From NCBI GenBank assembly GCA_965247015.1, contig CBDFGG010000004.1, positions 620,001 to 684,000 on the forward strand: a stretch of DNA of 64,000 bases. Reading direction: 5' to 3'. The position numbers and the translations under genes are program-made. The notes under the pieces were generated by a model. That model was given only the letters and a program-made list of their open reading frames with translations, made no database searches and was not told the DNA's origin. The stretch's first letter is position 1. Each line of letters starts with the position of its first letter. Shown piece by piece: positions 44,722 to 53,427 of the stretch. This stretch comes from JAIXWP01 sp965247015 (lineage in GTDB: Bacteria > Bacteroidota > Bacteroidia > Flavobacteriales_D > Sanyastnellaceae).

Positions 44722-45771
44722 TTACACGAGGTAGAAGAACGTAAATACGAATACCCATACCAAGTCAACGAAGTGCCAGTACAAACCAATCTTTTCAATC
44801 ATTTCGTAGTGACCTCTTCTTTCAAATACTCCACGAAGGGCCATCAACCAAACGATGATATTGATAACAACTCCTGAGAATACGTGGAAGCCGTGGAAGC
44901 CCGTTACGAAGAAGAAGAAGTCTGCATACTGTTGTTGCACTGCGTACTCATTCTTGCTCAAGTTTGCACCGAATACCACTGAGTTCGGAGCCATATTCGC
45001 CCAAAGCTTCTTAGCATCTTCACCAGACACCACGAGCTTGTGCAAGTCTTTGTCGCCTTCGCGAACCAAAACATATTTATTTAAAATCAAACGCTCTGGA
45101 ACCATTGTGCTTGCATCAGCATGGTGCGCTTCGGCATGTTCGCCATGACCCGCTGCACCGTGAGCATCACCGTGAGCTTCGCCATGTCCAGCATGTGCTT
45201 CTTCACCGTGTCCTTCCATTGCGTGCTCGTACGCATGACCAAATTCAGATTCCATGTGAACCCATGATCCAGTAGCAAGATTCATTTGCACCTTTTCACC
45301 GTTCTTCATCTCTGCAGTCACAGTGATTGGGCTTTCCAATTGGTATCCACCACCTGAACCATGAATAAAGTGAGACCATTCCCAAGCCTGTGAGCCAAGG
45401 AAGAAGAATCCACCAATGATGGTGTATCCCAACCATTTTATAACTCCCTTCTTGTCGTTACGGTGACCAGCTTCTACAGCCAATACCATTGTAACAGAAG
45501 AAATGATAAGAATGAACGTCATCAATGCAACGTACATCAACGGATAGCTACCAGTAAGGCCAGGGAGTGCTTCAAACACTTGTTCCCCAACAGGCCATGG
45601 CTCGCTGCTTCCATGACGAATAACGCCATATGCCGTTAATAATCCACCGAATGTCAATGCATCGGATACTAAGAAGTACCACATCATCATTTTTCCGTAC
45701 GTGATGCTGAAAGGTGATTGACCACCACCCCAGAGTTCTTCTTTGCTGATTGGTTTAGCGTGTCCTGCCAT
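44722..45771 (-). CDS. Cytochrome c oxidase subunit III with histidine-rich loop
   Basis: 349 residues. Five or more membrane helices with subunit III motifs: WYFLVSDALTFGGLLTAY, AWEWSHFIHG, FFFVTGFHGFHVFSGV and a final WHFVDLVWVFVFTFFYLV. Between helices (about residues 141-260) is an extra loop containing 12 histidines within residues 172-217 in (G/A)-H-(G/A)-E units. Such a loop is not part of the common core. It lies after another subunit III gene, a duplication usual in this phylum. Confidence 0.92.
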   Translation of the reverse strand: MAGHAKPISKEELWGGGQSPFSITYGKMMMWYFLVSDALTFGGLLTAYGVIRHGSSEPWPVGEQVFEALPGLTGSYPLMYVALMTFILIISSVTMVLAVEAGHRNDKKGVIKWLGYTIIGGFFFLGSQAWEWSHFIHGSGGGYQLESPITVTAEMKNGEKVQMNLATGSWVHMESEFGHAYEHAMEGHGEEAHAGHGEAHGDAHGAAGHGEHAEAHHADASTMVPERLILNKYVLVREGDKDLHKLVVSGEDAKKLWANMAPNSVVFGANLSKNEYAVQQQYADFFFFVTGFHGFHVFSGVVINIIVWLMALRGVFERRGHYEMIEKIGLYWHFVDLVWVFVFTFFYLV

Positions 45772-45859
45772 AATTGGTCTTGAAATTTGGGCGCAAGTTT
45801 AGCCCTAAAAATGCAAAAGATAAAGGTATTTTCTAAAAAATATCCACTCTAAATAAAAC

Positions 45860-45891
45860 AAAGGGCGGTAACCTGTTGATTACCGCCCTTC
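45860..45891 (-). terminator. Hairpin between the two subunit III genes
   Basis: An 11-bp stem AAGGGCGGTAA/TTACCGCCCTT (45861-45871, 45880-45890) with an eight-base loop, followed on the minus strand by TGTTTTATTT. The T-run is imperfect, so it may terminate only part of the transcripts and lower expression of the downstream oxidase genes. Confidence 0.6.
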
Positions 45892-45941
45892 TAATATCAT
45901 TCAACCTCTCTCATTTTCAATAAAATGAGTTTCATTTTTAC

Positions 45942-46769
45942 TTACGAAATGTAAAACATGAAAAAGAAGAGGTACAGCCATAAAATTCCCATAAAGTGCC
46001 AGTACATCCCTCCGGAATATAAACTGATCCAATTTTCTTTGTTAATGACCCCTTTGTAAGTTCTAATAACGTTCACTACAAGGTAGATCAAACCAAACAA
46101 TAAGTGAATGATGTGCACGTAGATCAACACGCTCAACATCGCTCCTGCCGCATTAAAGGTTTTCGATACCTGAGGAGTCTTCGGGTCTAAGCGACCTGTA
46201 TCAGAAGCCAAATAGTATTCACCATTCACTTTTTCAAGTGGTTGGCCCTGGAACTCGATGTAATAATCTTTCCCGTACTCACCGTTCAAACGCTCCAAAG
46301 CATTCCATCTGTAAGCTTTCAAACCTTCAGGTGTTTCAGTGATGGTATATCCCATTCCGAGGCCTGCCATGTGCTTCCAGCCGGCGTTTTGAGTGAATGT
46401 GAATCCCATACCCAACACAAAAGTCAATGCAATCATGATAATTCCATTCTTCTGATTGCCAGCCTTCACAGCTCTCACAGCCAATATCATTGTAATACTT
46501 GAAAGCACTACAAGAACATTCGAAATCCAAAGGATACTTGGAGGGTTCATACGCACCCAGATGAGCTTGCCGTAAAGCACAATCATTGCACTAGTAATAC
46601 CCGCAAAAAGCATCACTACCGCAAAAATGATCAACCACATCATCATCTTCTTTGTACGGATTTTTACCTCAGGTGAGTGACCTTCAAAGACATCAACAGA
46701 AGACTGAGAGATAAATTCTTCAGCTTCAACTTTGGCTACATTTTCTGCCATATGATTAAATTTTATCAA
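45942..46769 (-). CDS. Cytochrome c oxidase subunit III (first copy)
   Basis: 275 residues, five to seven helices; motifs TKKMMMWLIIFAVVMLFAGI, VYVHIIHLLFGLIYL-type histidine helix (IYVHIIHLLFGL) and YWHFMGILWLYLFFFMFYI at the end. A polar loop of about 65 residues sits between helices. The ATG overlaps the end of ctaB by 14 bases, so they are cotranscribed. Confidence 0.9.
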   Translation of the reverse strand: MIKFNHMAENVAKVEAEEFISQSSVDVFEGHSPEVKIRTKKMMMWLIIFAVVMLFAGITSAMIVLYGKLIWVRMNPPSILWISNVLVVLSSITMILAVRAVKAGNQKNGIIMIALTFVLGMGFTFTQNAGWKHMAGLGMGYTITETPEGLKAYRWNALERLNGEYGKDYYIEFQGQPLEKVNGEYYLASDTGRLDPKTPQVSKTFNAAGAMLSVLIYVHIIHLLFGLIYLVVNVIRTYKGVINKENWISLYSGGMYWHFMGILWLYLFFFMFYIS

Positions 46770-47619
46770 TTACATAGAAAAGCTGCACGATCGGCAGGTA
46801 GAAAAATGATGCAAACATCAATGTTCTAGCATCCTTAACATCGCAAGTGCGATAAAGTTTATAGCCATACCACGCAAATACAAGTCCGCATACCAATGCG
46901 ACAGTTGCTGCGATATTTCCGATAAGCGGTGCTGCAGGCGGAAGCGCCCATGGCAGAAGGCTTACAGGAATCAAGAATAAAGTATAAATGAAAATTTGGA
47001 AAGCACTTTTTTTCGTTCTTCCTTCATCAAAAGGCAACAATTTGTAGCCTCCTCTTTCATAGTCTTCATGTGCTACCCAAGCGATGGCCCAGAAGTGAGG
47101 GAATTGCCACATAAACTGCATCGCAAATAATAAACCTGCCTCTAGACCAAAAGTATTGGTAGCTGCAACATAGCCCAACATAGGTGGAATCGCGCCGGGG
47201 AATGCTCCAACAAATACAGCGAAGCTTGTCACACGTTTTAATGGAGTATATAAAAATACGTAAGAGAAAAAAGCAAACAGACCTAAAATACCGCTTGCTT
47301 GATTCAAGAATATCCAAAGCAACGCCACTCCTACCACACCTGCAACTGAAGAAATGATAGCCGCCTCTTTTGCACTCATGCGGCTCGTAGGGATCGGACG
47401 ATTTTGAGTACGAATCATTAATTTATCATACTCTTTTTCCCAAACTTGATTGAGTCCATTGCTTCCACCTGTGAGCAACAAACCACCTAGGCAAACAAAA
47501 AATAATTTCGGATCGAGGAATTGACCTCCTCCCATGAAATATCCTAAAACCGCAGAAACGAGGACCAAAAAGGTCAAGCGCAACTTGAAAAGCGCCGATA
47601 TATCTTTCACTTTACCCAT
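46756..47619 (-). CDS. ctaB: Protoheme IX farnesyltransferase
   Basis: 287-residue UbiA-family enzyme adding a farnesyl chain to heme B to make heme O for the oxidase. The prenyl-diphosphate site NQVWEKEYDKLMIRTQNRPI and the second site HEDYERGGYKLLP are present among about eight or nine helices. First gene of the minus-strand oxidase operon. Confidence 0.93.
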   Translation of the reverse strand: MGKVKDISALFKLRLTFLVLVSAVLGYFMGGGQFLDPKLFFVCLGGLLLTGGSNGLNQVWEKEYDKLMIRTQNRPIPTSRMSAKEAAIISSVAGVVGVALLWIFLNQASGILGLFAFFSYVFLYTPLKRVTSFAVFVGAFPGAIPPMLGYVAATNTFGLEAGLLFAMQFMWQFPHFWAIAWVAHEDYERGGYKLLPFDEGRTKKSAFQIFIYTLFLIPVSLLPWALPPAAPLIGNIAATVALVCGLVFAWYGYKLYRTCDVKDARTLMFASFFYLPIVQLFYVIDKI

Positions 47620-47678
47620 AAAAGCGCTTTCACTTGTTGATATGGAACTTGTTGTTTTCAGGGATCTAAAATTGGCCG

Positions 47679-47686
47679 CAAATGTA
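47679..47686 (-). promoter_or_regulatory. Candidate -7 box (TACATTTG) of the oxidase operon
   Basis: Exact TAnnTTTG match on the minus strand, about 59 bases before the ctaB ATG, in the short gap after the Wzi/RemB-like gene. No -33 TTG at the expected distance. Confidence 0.4.
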
Positions 47687-47727
47687 TGGCACGATTAAAT
47701 ACTACTAAGTGATAAAAGTCAAAATAA

Positions 47728-49266
47728 TCAGAAGTCCCTCACTGGACTTATTATTCCTTCCATGCGTATCCCAACCATTATTGCCTGCTCAATGTTCTCT
47801 CCAGAATTATTCTTTTGAAAACGAACGATATGGGATACGTACCATTCAAACCCGTCCATATTCTTGAAGGGCCGAGCCAAGGTGAGTTGATTGTAGTGCA
47901 ATACATTTTTATCTCCTTGCAAATGGCGATTACCAAAATCCTGAAAAGGACCTTTATAAGATTTGAAAACATCGCCTCCCTGATTATCAATAATGCCGTC
48001 CCCGTCTGCGTCCATATCTCTTCCAAATGTTGCATAAACATTTCGATTCTCAATCTTCCAGTCACCTATGGCATAAGTGAAAATATTCACCAGCTCAGAA
48101 AAATTACTCCCGAGTGGATGGGCCAAAGGCTGATACATATGGCCCCATGCTTGAACAGGCGAGCCATGGCTGTAGGTAAATGGGCGAACGGCATTCCCTT
48201 CAATTTGCCAATTAAAATTTTTAAAAATATCAAACCATCGCATTCCTATCTGTCCGCCAAACTTATTGGCCCACCAACCGGTGCGGCCACGAATAGAACT
48301 CAACAAAAATTCATCTAAAACGAACTGACCATAAACTTGAACAACCTTTCTTGGACGCCATTTGAACCCGGCCCCAATCAAAACGTTGTCGGCCGAACCT
48401 TGCGCATATTCTACTGGTCTATAAAAAAGCAAAGGATTCAGATAGTGAAGATCAAGTCCCCGCTCGCTTAGACTATCTCTATCTTGCCAAACCACCATTT
48501 CGAAAAAGCTGAATTCCAATCTTTTTCCCAAATGCATATTCAGTCCATGGGTTGCAAAGAATTTTCTGCGATCACCCTGCTTTGCCATTCCGTAAAGCGC
48601 GTTGTATCTGATTCTCCAAACATCTAATGCCACTTTAGCATAAGGATAAGCTGGAGCATTATCGCTGAGAATCAATGAACGATGACCATCACCCCAAAAA
48701 TTCTTTCCATTACCAAGTTCTAGATTAATGCGCTTTCCAGCTTGATAAGTTAGACGACCGTACGGGTAGTGTGCGATTTGTCCGAGCCCATTTATAAATC
48801 GAGCTTTGCCAACTCCTGGCACTACATCTCGAATATCTGTAAATCGATCAACGTACTCGAGTCCACTTTGGAAAAACAAACTATATCCGCCTTCAAAAAA
48901 CCAACGGTTTTTGTAGCGCATATCTACCTGTAATCCTGCAAATGATTGTGAAGCGAGTCTGCCCTCCAATGTCGCTCCAGCGGAGGCATTCAATACCGGA
49001 CGCATGCATACATTCGCCGTGGATGTGTCCACCACATTTTTCTTCAACCATGACTCCGTGTGAAGCAATGGCGACTGAGGATGAAAAGTTGAGTGACCAT
49101 CGAATCCAGGTTGTTGAAATTCTTTGTAAATTGAATCCGACAAATCTCTGTGCCAATTGGTAGAAGCAAATTGAGCCTCAACGTTCTGTTTAAAAAAAAC
49201 CAATAGAAGCAAAAGCAAGCACTGAAGAAGGGCTGCGAAATTTCTATTTGATTGGAAAGAATTCAT
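47728..49266 (-). CDS. Wzi/RemB-like outer-membrane beta-barrel
   Basis: 512 residues from ATG 49266 (a TTG 11 codons upstream is less likely). Signal segment with LLQCLLLLLLVFFKQNVEAQ. The core motif LELGNGKNFWGDGHRSLILS is shared by capsule-assembly Wzi proteins and by flavobacterial RemB, which is involved in gliding and surface polysaccharide. Many amphipathic strands follow, ending in aromatic/Phe. It lies tail-to-nothing with ctaB upstream of it in the minus direction and diverges from rel. Confidence 0.75.
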   Translation of the reverse strand: MNSFQSNRNFAALLQCLLLLLLVFFKQNVEAQFASTNWHRDLSDSIYKEFQQPGFDGHSTFHPQSPLLHTESWLKKNVVDTSTANVCMRPVLNASAGATLEGRLASQSFAGLQVDMRYKNRWFFEGGYSLFFQSGLEYVDRFTDIRDVVPGVGKARFINGLGQIAHYPYGRLTYQAGKRINLELGNGKNFWGDGHRSLILSDNAPAYPYAKVALDVWRIRYNALYGMAKQGDRRKFFATHGLNMHLGKRLEFSFFEMVVWQDRDSLSERGLDLHYLNPLLFYRPVEYAQGSADNVLIGAGFKWRPRKVVQVYGQFVLDEFLLSSIRGRTGWWANKFGGQIGMRWFDIFKNFNWQIEGNAVRPFTYSHGSPVQAWGHMYQPLAHPLGSNFSELVNIFTYAIGDWKIENRNVYATFGRDMDADGDGIIDNQGGDVFKSYKGPFQDFGNRHLQGDKNVLHYNQLTLARPFKNMDGFEWYVSHIVRFQKNNSGENIEQAIMVGIRMEGIISPVRDF

Positions 49267-49355
49267 TCGAGTGGCAATATTAAGCAAGGATTTGTTCAAA
49301 ACCCCTAGAATCGAGGCAACATCGTAAGCGATAAGCTGTTTATTTTGTAATTGAT

Positions 49356-51575
49356 ATGCATAAACCGACGATTGATCCAGAAGAAGAGAAACGCGAAATC
49401 CTTAGAAGGTACCGCTCACTTTTGAGAGTGTGCCATCGTTCTCGAACACGCAGTGAAAGAGCCCGCATTAGAAAGGCATTCGAAGTTGCAGTAGATGCTC
49501 ACAAAGACATGCGTCGCAAAAGTGGTGAGCCATACATATACCACCCCATTGCCGTAGCAAAAATCGCCGCCGAAGAACTCGGGCTCGGCACTACCGCTAT
49601 TGTTTGCGCGCTTCTTCATGATACAGTCGAAGACACTGATATCACATTGGATGACATTGAAAATCTTTTTGGAAAAAAAGAACGTGTCATTATCGACGGC
49701 CTTACGAAAATCAGCGGCGTTAGTGATTACAGCAACACTAGCGACCAAGCGGAAAACTTCCGCAAAATGTTGCTCACGCTCAGTGATGATGTTCGGGTTA
49801 TTCTCATCAAACTTGCAGATCGACTGCACAACATGCGTACCCTCGATCACATGGCACGTGAAAAACAATTGAAAATAGCCAGTGAAACACTTTTCCTATA
49901 CGCTCCCCTCGCCCACCGCTTGGGACTTTACAATATCAAAACAGAACTAGAAGATTTATCGCTGAAATTCAAAGAGCCCGACACCTATCAAGATATTGTA
50001 AATCGTTTGCAAAAAACGCAAGCGGTAAGAACGAGATTCATCAATGCTTTCACCTTGCCCATTCGAAGAGAACTCGATCGTTTGGGATTGAAGTATGAAA
50101 TCAAAGGGAGAACAAAATCGGTCTTTTCAATCTGGAATAAAATCCATAAAAAAGGAGTTCCCTTCGAAGAGATTTATGATGTATTTGCCATTCGAATCAT
50201 TCTAGAAAGTCCGCAGGAAAACGAAAAGGCAGACTGTTGGAGAGTGTATTCTATTGTTACCGATTTCTATCAGCCCAGCCCCGAAAGATTGCGCGACTGG
50301 ATCAGCATTCCTAAATCCAGTGGATATGAATCATTGCATACTACGGTAATGTCGCCGACGGGTAAGTGGGTGGAAGTACAAATCCGTTCTAATCGAATGG
50401 ATGAAATGGCGGAAAGAGGATACGCTGCGCACTGGAAATACAAAGATACTCCTGAGACAACAGAAAGCAAAATGGACAAATGGCTTCAACAAGTGCGTGA
50501 GGTCCTAGAAAGCCCGTCTGACAATGCTATCGACTTCATCGATAATTTCAAGCTTTCTCTTTTTTCTGAAGAAATCTATGTATTCACTCCCGAAGGTGAT
50601 TTGAAAACATTGCCGGTTGGATCAACCACGCTTGATTTTGCATTTCAAATTCACAGTCAAATTGGATATCACTGCATCGGTGCCAAGGTGAACTTCAAAC
50701 TGGTCCCTCTCAGCCATAAGCTGCGCAGTGGTGATCAGGTGGAAATTTTGACCTCCAAAAAACAGCGCCCCAAGGAAGATTGGTTGAATATTGTCATCAC
50801 AGCTTCTGCAAGACAAAAGATCAAAAACGCGCTCAAAGAAGAGAAAAAACAAATTGGTGAAGAAGGTAAGGAAATGCTCAAACGCAGATTCCAAAACCTC
50901 AAAGTAGAATGGATCTCTGCGAATATTGATGAGATGGTGCGTCATTACAATACTGAAGCTGCGCTAGAGCTATACTTCCGTATTGCAAAAGGAAGTATCG
51001 ATCTCAAAAAGATGAAAAATTACACCATCGAAAGTGGTAGAATTCTATTCGAACGAGAAGTTCAACCTCTGCCTGTAATCGAAACCAAATCCGCTCCAAC
51101 TGCACCAACCAAAGGAGAAACACTTCTCATCGGTGATGAAAAGCAAAAGGTAGATTACACCCTAGCATCTTGCTGCAATCCAATTCCTGGCGATGAAGTA
51201 TTTGGATTTATCACCGTGAGCGAAGGCATCAAAATTCACCGCACCAATTGTCCAAACGCACAAGAGTTAATGAGCAAATATGCTTATCGTGTCATCAAAG
51301 CACGATGGAGCAACAAGGAAATGGTGCAGTTCGAAGTTGGACTTAAATTCTCAGGAATCGATGATGTGGGCTTGGTTCAGAAAATTACCAATATCATTTC
51401 TACCGATATGAATGTGAACATGAAAGCCATTTCTTTCGAAGCAAATAACGGTATATTCCAAGGAAAAGTAGTGGTCTTAGTTCATGACACAGAACACTTG
51501 AATAGCCTGATGGATCAACTCAAAGCAGTGGATGAAGTATTAACGGTTGATCGTATTGAAAGCGAATTTGCCTAA
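49356..51575 (+). CDS. rel: Bifunctional (p)ppGpp synthetase/hydrolase (Rel/SpoT)
   Basis: 739 residues with normal domain order: HD hydrolase (HDTVEDTD at residues 88-95, so hydrolase is probably active), synthetase (GRTKSVFSIWNKIHKKG, IPKSSGYESLHTTV), TGS (VFTPEGDLKTLPVGSTTLDF, about 410-470), a zinc-finger-like conserved region (TLASCCNPIPGDEVFGF) and C-terminal ACT domain (about 665-739). Controls the stringent response. The relA-fur-purA order is typical of the phylum. Confidence 0.95.
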   Translation: MHKPTIDPEEEKREILRRYRSLLRVCHRSRTRSERARIRKAFEVAVDAHKDMRRKSGEPYIYHPIAVAKIAAEELGLGTTAIVCALLHDTVEDTDITLDDIENLFGKKERVIIDGLTKISGVSDYSNTSDQAENFRKMLLTLSDDVRVILIKLADRLHNMRTLDHMAREKQLKIASETLFLYAPLAHRLGLYNIKTELEDLSLKFKEPDTYQDIVNRLQKTQAVRTRFINAFTLPIRRELDRLGLKYEIKGRTKSVFSIWNKIHKKGVPFEEIYDVFAIRIILESPQENEKADCWRVYSIVTDFYQPSPERLRDWISIPKSSGYESLHTTVMSPTGKWVEVQIRSNRMDEMAERGYAAHWKYKDTPETTESKMDKWLQQVREVLESPSDNAIDFIDNFKLSLFSEEIYVFTPEGDLKTLPVGSTTLDFAFQIHSQIGYHCIGAKVNFKLVPLSHKLRSGDQVEILTSKKQRPKEDWLNIVITASARQKIKNALKEEKKQIGEEGKEMLKRRFQNLKVEWISANIDEMVRHYNTEAALELYFRIAKGSIDLKKMKNYTIESGRILFEREVQPLPVIETKSAPTAPTKGETLLIGDEKQKVDYTLASCCNPIPGDEVFGFITVSEGIKIHRTNCPNAQELMSKYAYRVIKARWSNKEMVQFEVGLKFSGIDDVGLVQKITNIISTDMNVNMKAISFEANNGIFQGKVVVLVHDTEHLNSLMDQLKAVDEVLTVDRIESEFA

Positions 51576-51582
51576 TTCGCAA

Positions 51583-51590
51583 TAACTTTG
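51583..51590 (+). promoter_or_regulatory. Candidate -7 box (TAACTTTG) giving leaderless fur mRNA
   Basis: Exact TAnnTTTG match, four bases before the fur ATG at 51595. If used, transcription would begin at or very near the start codon. Confidence 0.45.
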
Positions 51591-51594
51591 CACT

Positions 51595-52047
51595 ATGTCA
51601 ACTCCGGAATTACAAGAGAAAGTACGAGGCATATTCACTGCATATTTGGAGCAGAATAAGCATAGAAAAACTCCAGAGAGATATGCCATTCTGAGCGAAA
51701 TCTATAGCCATCCAGGGCATTTCGATATTGAATCCATGTACACCAACATGAAGAACAAGAAATATCGCGTGTCTCGTGCTACGTTGTACAACACCATAGA
51801 TTTACTCCTAGCTTGTAATTTAGTAAGAAAACATCAATTCGGTCAGAACACAGCCCATTTTGAAAAGGCTTACCAAAATCAACAACACGACCACATTATT
51901 CTGACAGATTCTGGAGAAGTGTTGGAATTTTGTGATCCTCGGATTCAAAACATCAAGGCGACTCTGGAAGAAATTTTTGGCATCGAAATCATGCACCACA
52001 GCTTGAATTTCTATGGTAAAAAGAAGGACATAACTCCTCAGAAATAA
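51595..52047 (+). CDS. fur: Fur family transcriptional regulator
   Basis: 150 residues: winged helix with RKTPERYAILSEIYSHPGHFD and RVSRATLYNTIDLL, then the metal-binding dimerisation domain (HQFGQNTAHFEKA, QQHDHIILTDSGEVLEF). The CxxC structural zinc pairs of many Fur proteins are missing. Whether it senses iron, zinc, manganese or peroxide cannot be told. It sits between rel and purA; possible targets nearby are unknown. Confidence 0.9.
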   Translation: MSTPELQEKVRGIFTAYLEQNKHRKTPERYAILSEIYSHPGHFDIESMYTNMKNKKYRVSRATLYNTIDLLLACNLVRKHQFGQNTAHFEKAYQNQQHDHIILTDSGEVLEFCDPRIQNIKATLEEIFGIEIMHHSLNFYGKKKDITPQK

Positions 52048-52089
52048 CGTCTTTTATCATTTCCTTTTTCATATTTAGGTGAACAGAAG

Positions 52090-52097
52090 TACATTTG
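52090..52097 (+). promoter_or_regulatory. Candidate -7 box (TACATTTG) for purA
   Basis: Exact TAnnTTTG match 18 bases before the purA ATG. No good -33 element. Confidence 0.45.
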
Positions 52098-52115
52098 CGC
52101 TTTACCAACAGAACG

Positions 52116-53405
52116 ATGTACCTAAACAAAGCGGATATTCTCCTTGGACTACAATGGGGAGATGAAGGAAAAGGAAAAATTGTAGACGTAATCACTCCAT
52201 CCTACGACATCGTAGCGCGCTTCCAAGGCGGCCCAAATGCGGGACATACGCTCGAGTTTAATGGAATCAAACACGTTCTTCACACCATCCCTTCTGGAAT
52301 TTTTCACGACCACGTGGTAAACCTCATCGGCAATGGCGTAGTTATAGACCCTATCGTTTTTGCAAAAGAAATCACTGCATTGAGTGAGCGCGGAGTTAAC
52401 GTAGCCTCTCGCCTACTTCTCAGCCGCAAAGCGCACCTAATTCTACCTACTCACCGCATCCTCGATGCTGCAAGTGAAGCAGAAAAAGGCTCATCTAAGA
52501 TTGGATCAACTCTGAAAGGTATCGGACCAACTTATATGGATAAGACTGGCAGAAACGGTCTTCGTGTTGGTGATATTCTTGAACCAGAATTTCAGCAGAA
52601 ATACAATGCACTAGTCAACAAGCACAAGAAAATGCTTGCTAACTATGATTTCGCATACGATATCACAGAACTTGAACAACAATGGATGCAAGGCATCGAA
52701 ATACTTAGAAGCTTGACCATTATTGATAGTGAACACTACATCAACAATGCTTTGAAAGCTGGTAAAAAAGTGTTGGCGGAGGGTGCTCAAGGTTCATTGC
52801 TTGATATCGACTTTGGTTCGTATCCTTTCGTTACCTCTTCAAATACTGTGTCTGCAGGCGCTTGCACAGGTCTTGGTATCGCTCCAGCTCGCATTGGCGA
52901 AGTGCTTGGAATCTTCAAAGCATATTGCACACGTGTTGGTAGCGGCCCGTTCCCTACCGAACTTGATAATGAAGTTGGTGAACAAATGCGCCAGATCGGA
53001 AGAGAGTTTGGATCTACCACTGGCCGCGCCCGTCGTTGTGGTTGGTTGGATATTCCAGCACTCAAATATGCTTGCATGATCAATGGCGTCACTGAACTCA
53101 TCATGATGAAAACGGACGTACTCAGTGGTTTTGAAACGCTTCAAGTATGCACGCACTATGCTCTTAATGGTGAAAAAATAGATTACCTTCCGTACGATAT
53201 AGATCCTTCAAAGGTGCAACCCATCTACACTGAAATGAAAGGTTGGAACGCAGACTTGACTGGCATGAAATCGTTGGAAGAACTTCCGTCTGAATTAATG
53301 GAGTACATATTATTTATCGAAAAAGAATTAGAACTGCCCATCACATTTGTATCGGTAGGCCCAGATAGAACCCAAACCATCATTCGTTCTAAGGTTTCGG
53401 CATAG
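52116..53405 (+). CDS. purA: Adenylosuccinate synthase
   Basis: 429 residues from ATG 52116 (an in-frame start seven codons upstream overlaps the promoter box). Forms adenylosuccinate from IMP, aspartate and GTP. The GTP/IMP loop LGLQWGDEGKGKIVD, the NAGHT motif and GSTTGRARRCGW are intact. It ends 22 bases before the ostA-like reading frame, in whose start its terminator lies. Confidence 0.96.
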   Translation: MYLNKADILLGLQWGDEGKGKIVDVITPSYDIVARFQGGPNAGHTLEFNGIKHVLHTIPSGIFHDHVVNLIGNGVVIDPIVFAKEITALSERGVNVASRLLLSRKAHLILPTHRILDAASEAEKGSSKIGSTLKGIGPTYMDKTGRNGLRVGDILEPEFQQKYNALVNKHKKMLANYDFAYDITELEQQWMQGIEILRSLTIIDSEHYINNALKAGKKVLAEGAQGSLLDIDFGSYPFVTSSNTVSAGACTGLGIAPARIGEVLGIFKAYCTRVGSGPFPTELDNEVGEQMRQIGREFGSTTGRARRCGWLDIPALKYACMINGVTELIMMKTDVLSGFETLQVCTHYALNGEKIDYLPYDIDPSKVQPIYTEMKGWNADLTGMKSLEELPSELMEYILFIEKELELPITFVSVGPDRTQTIIRSKVSA

Positions 53406-53427
53406 TTCTGGTAAAGACCAAGTCGTC

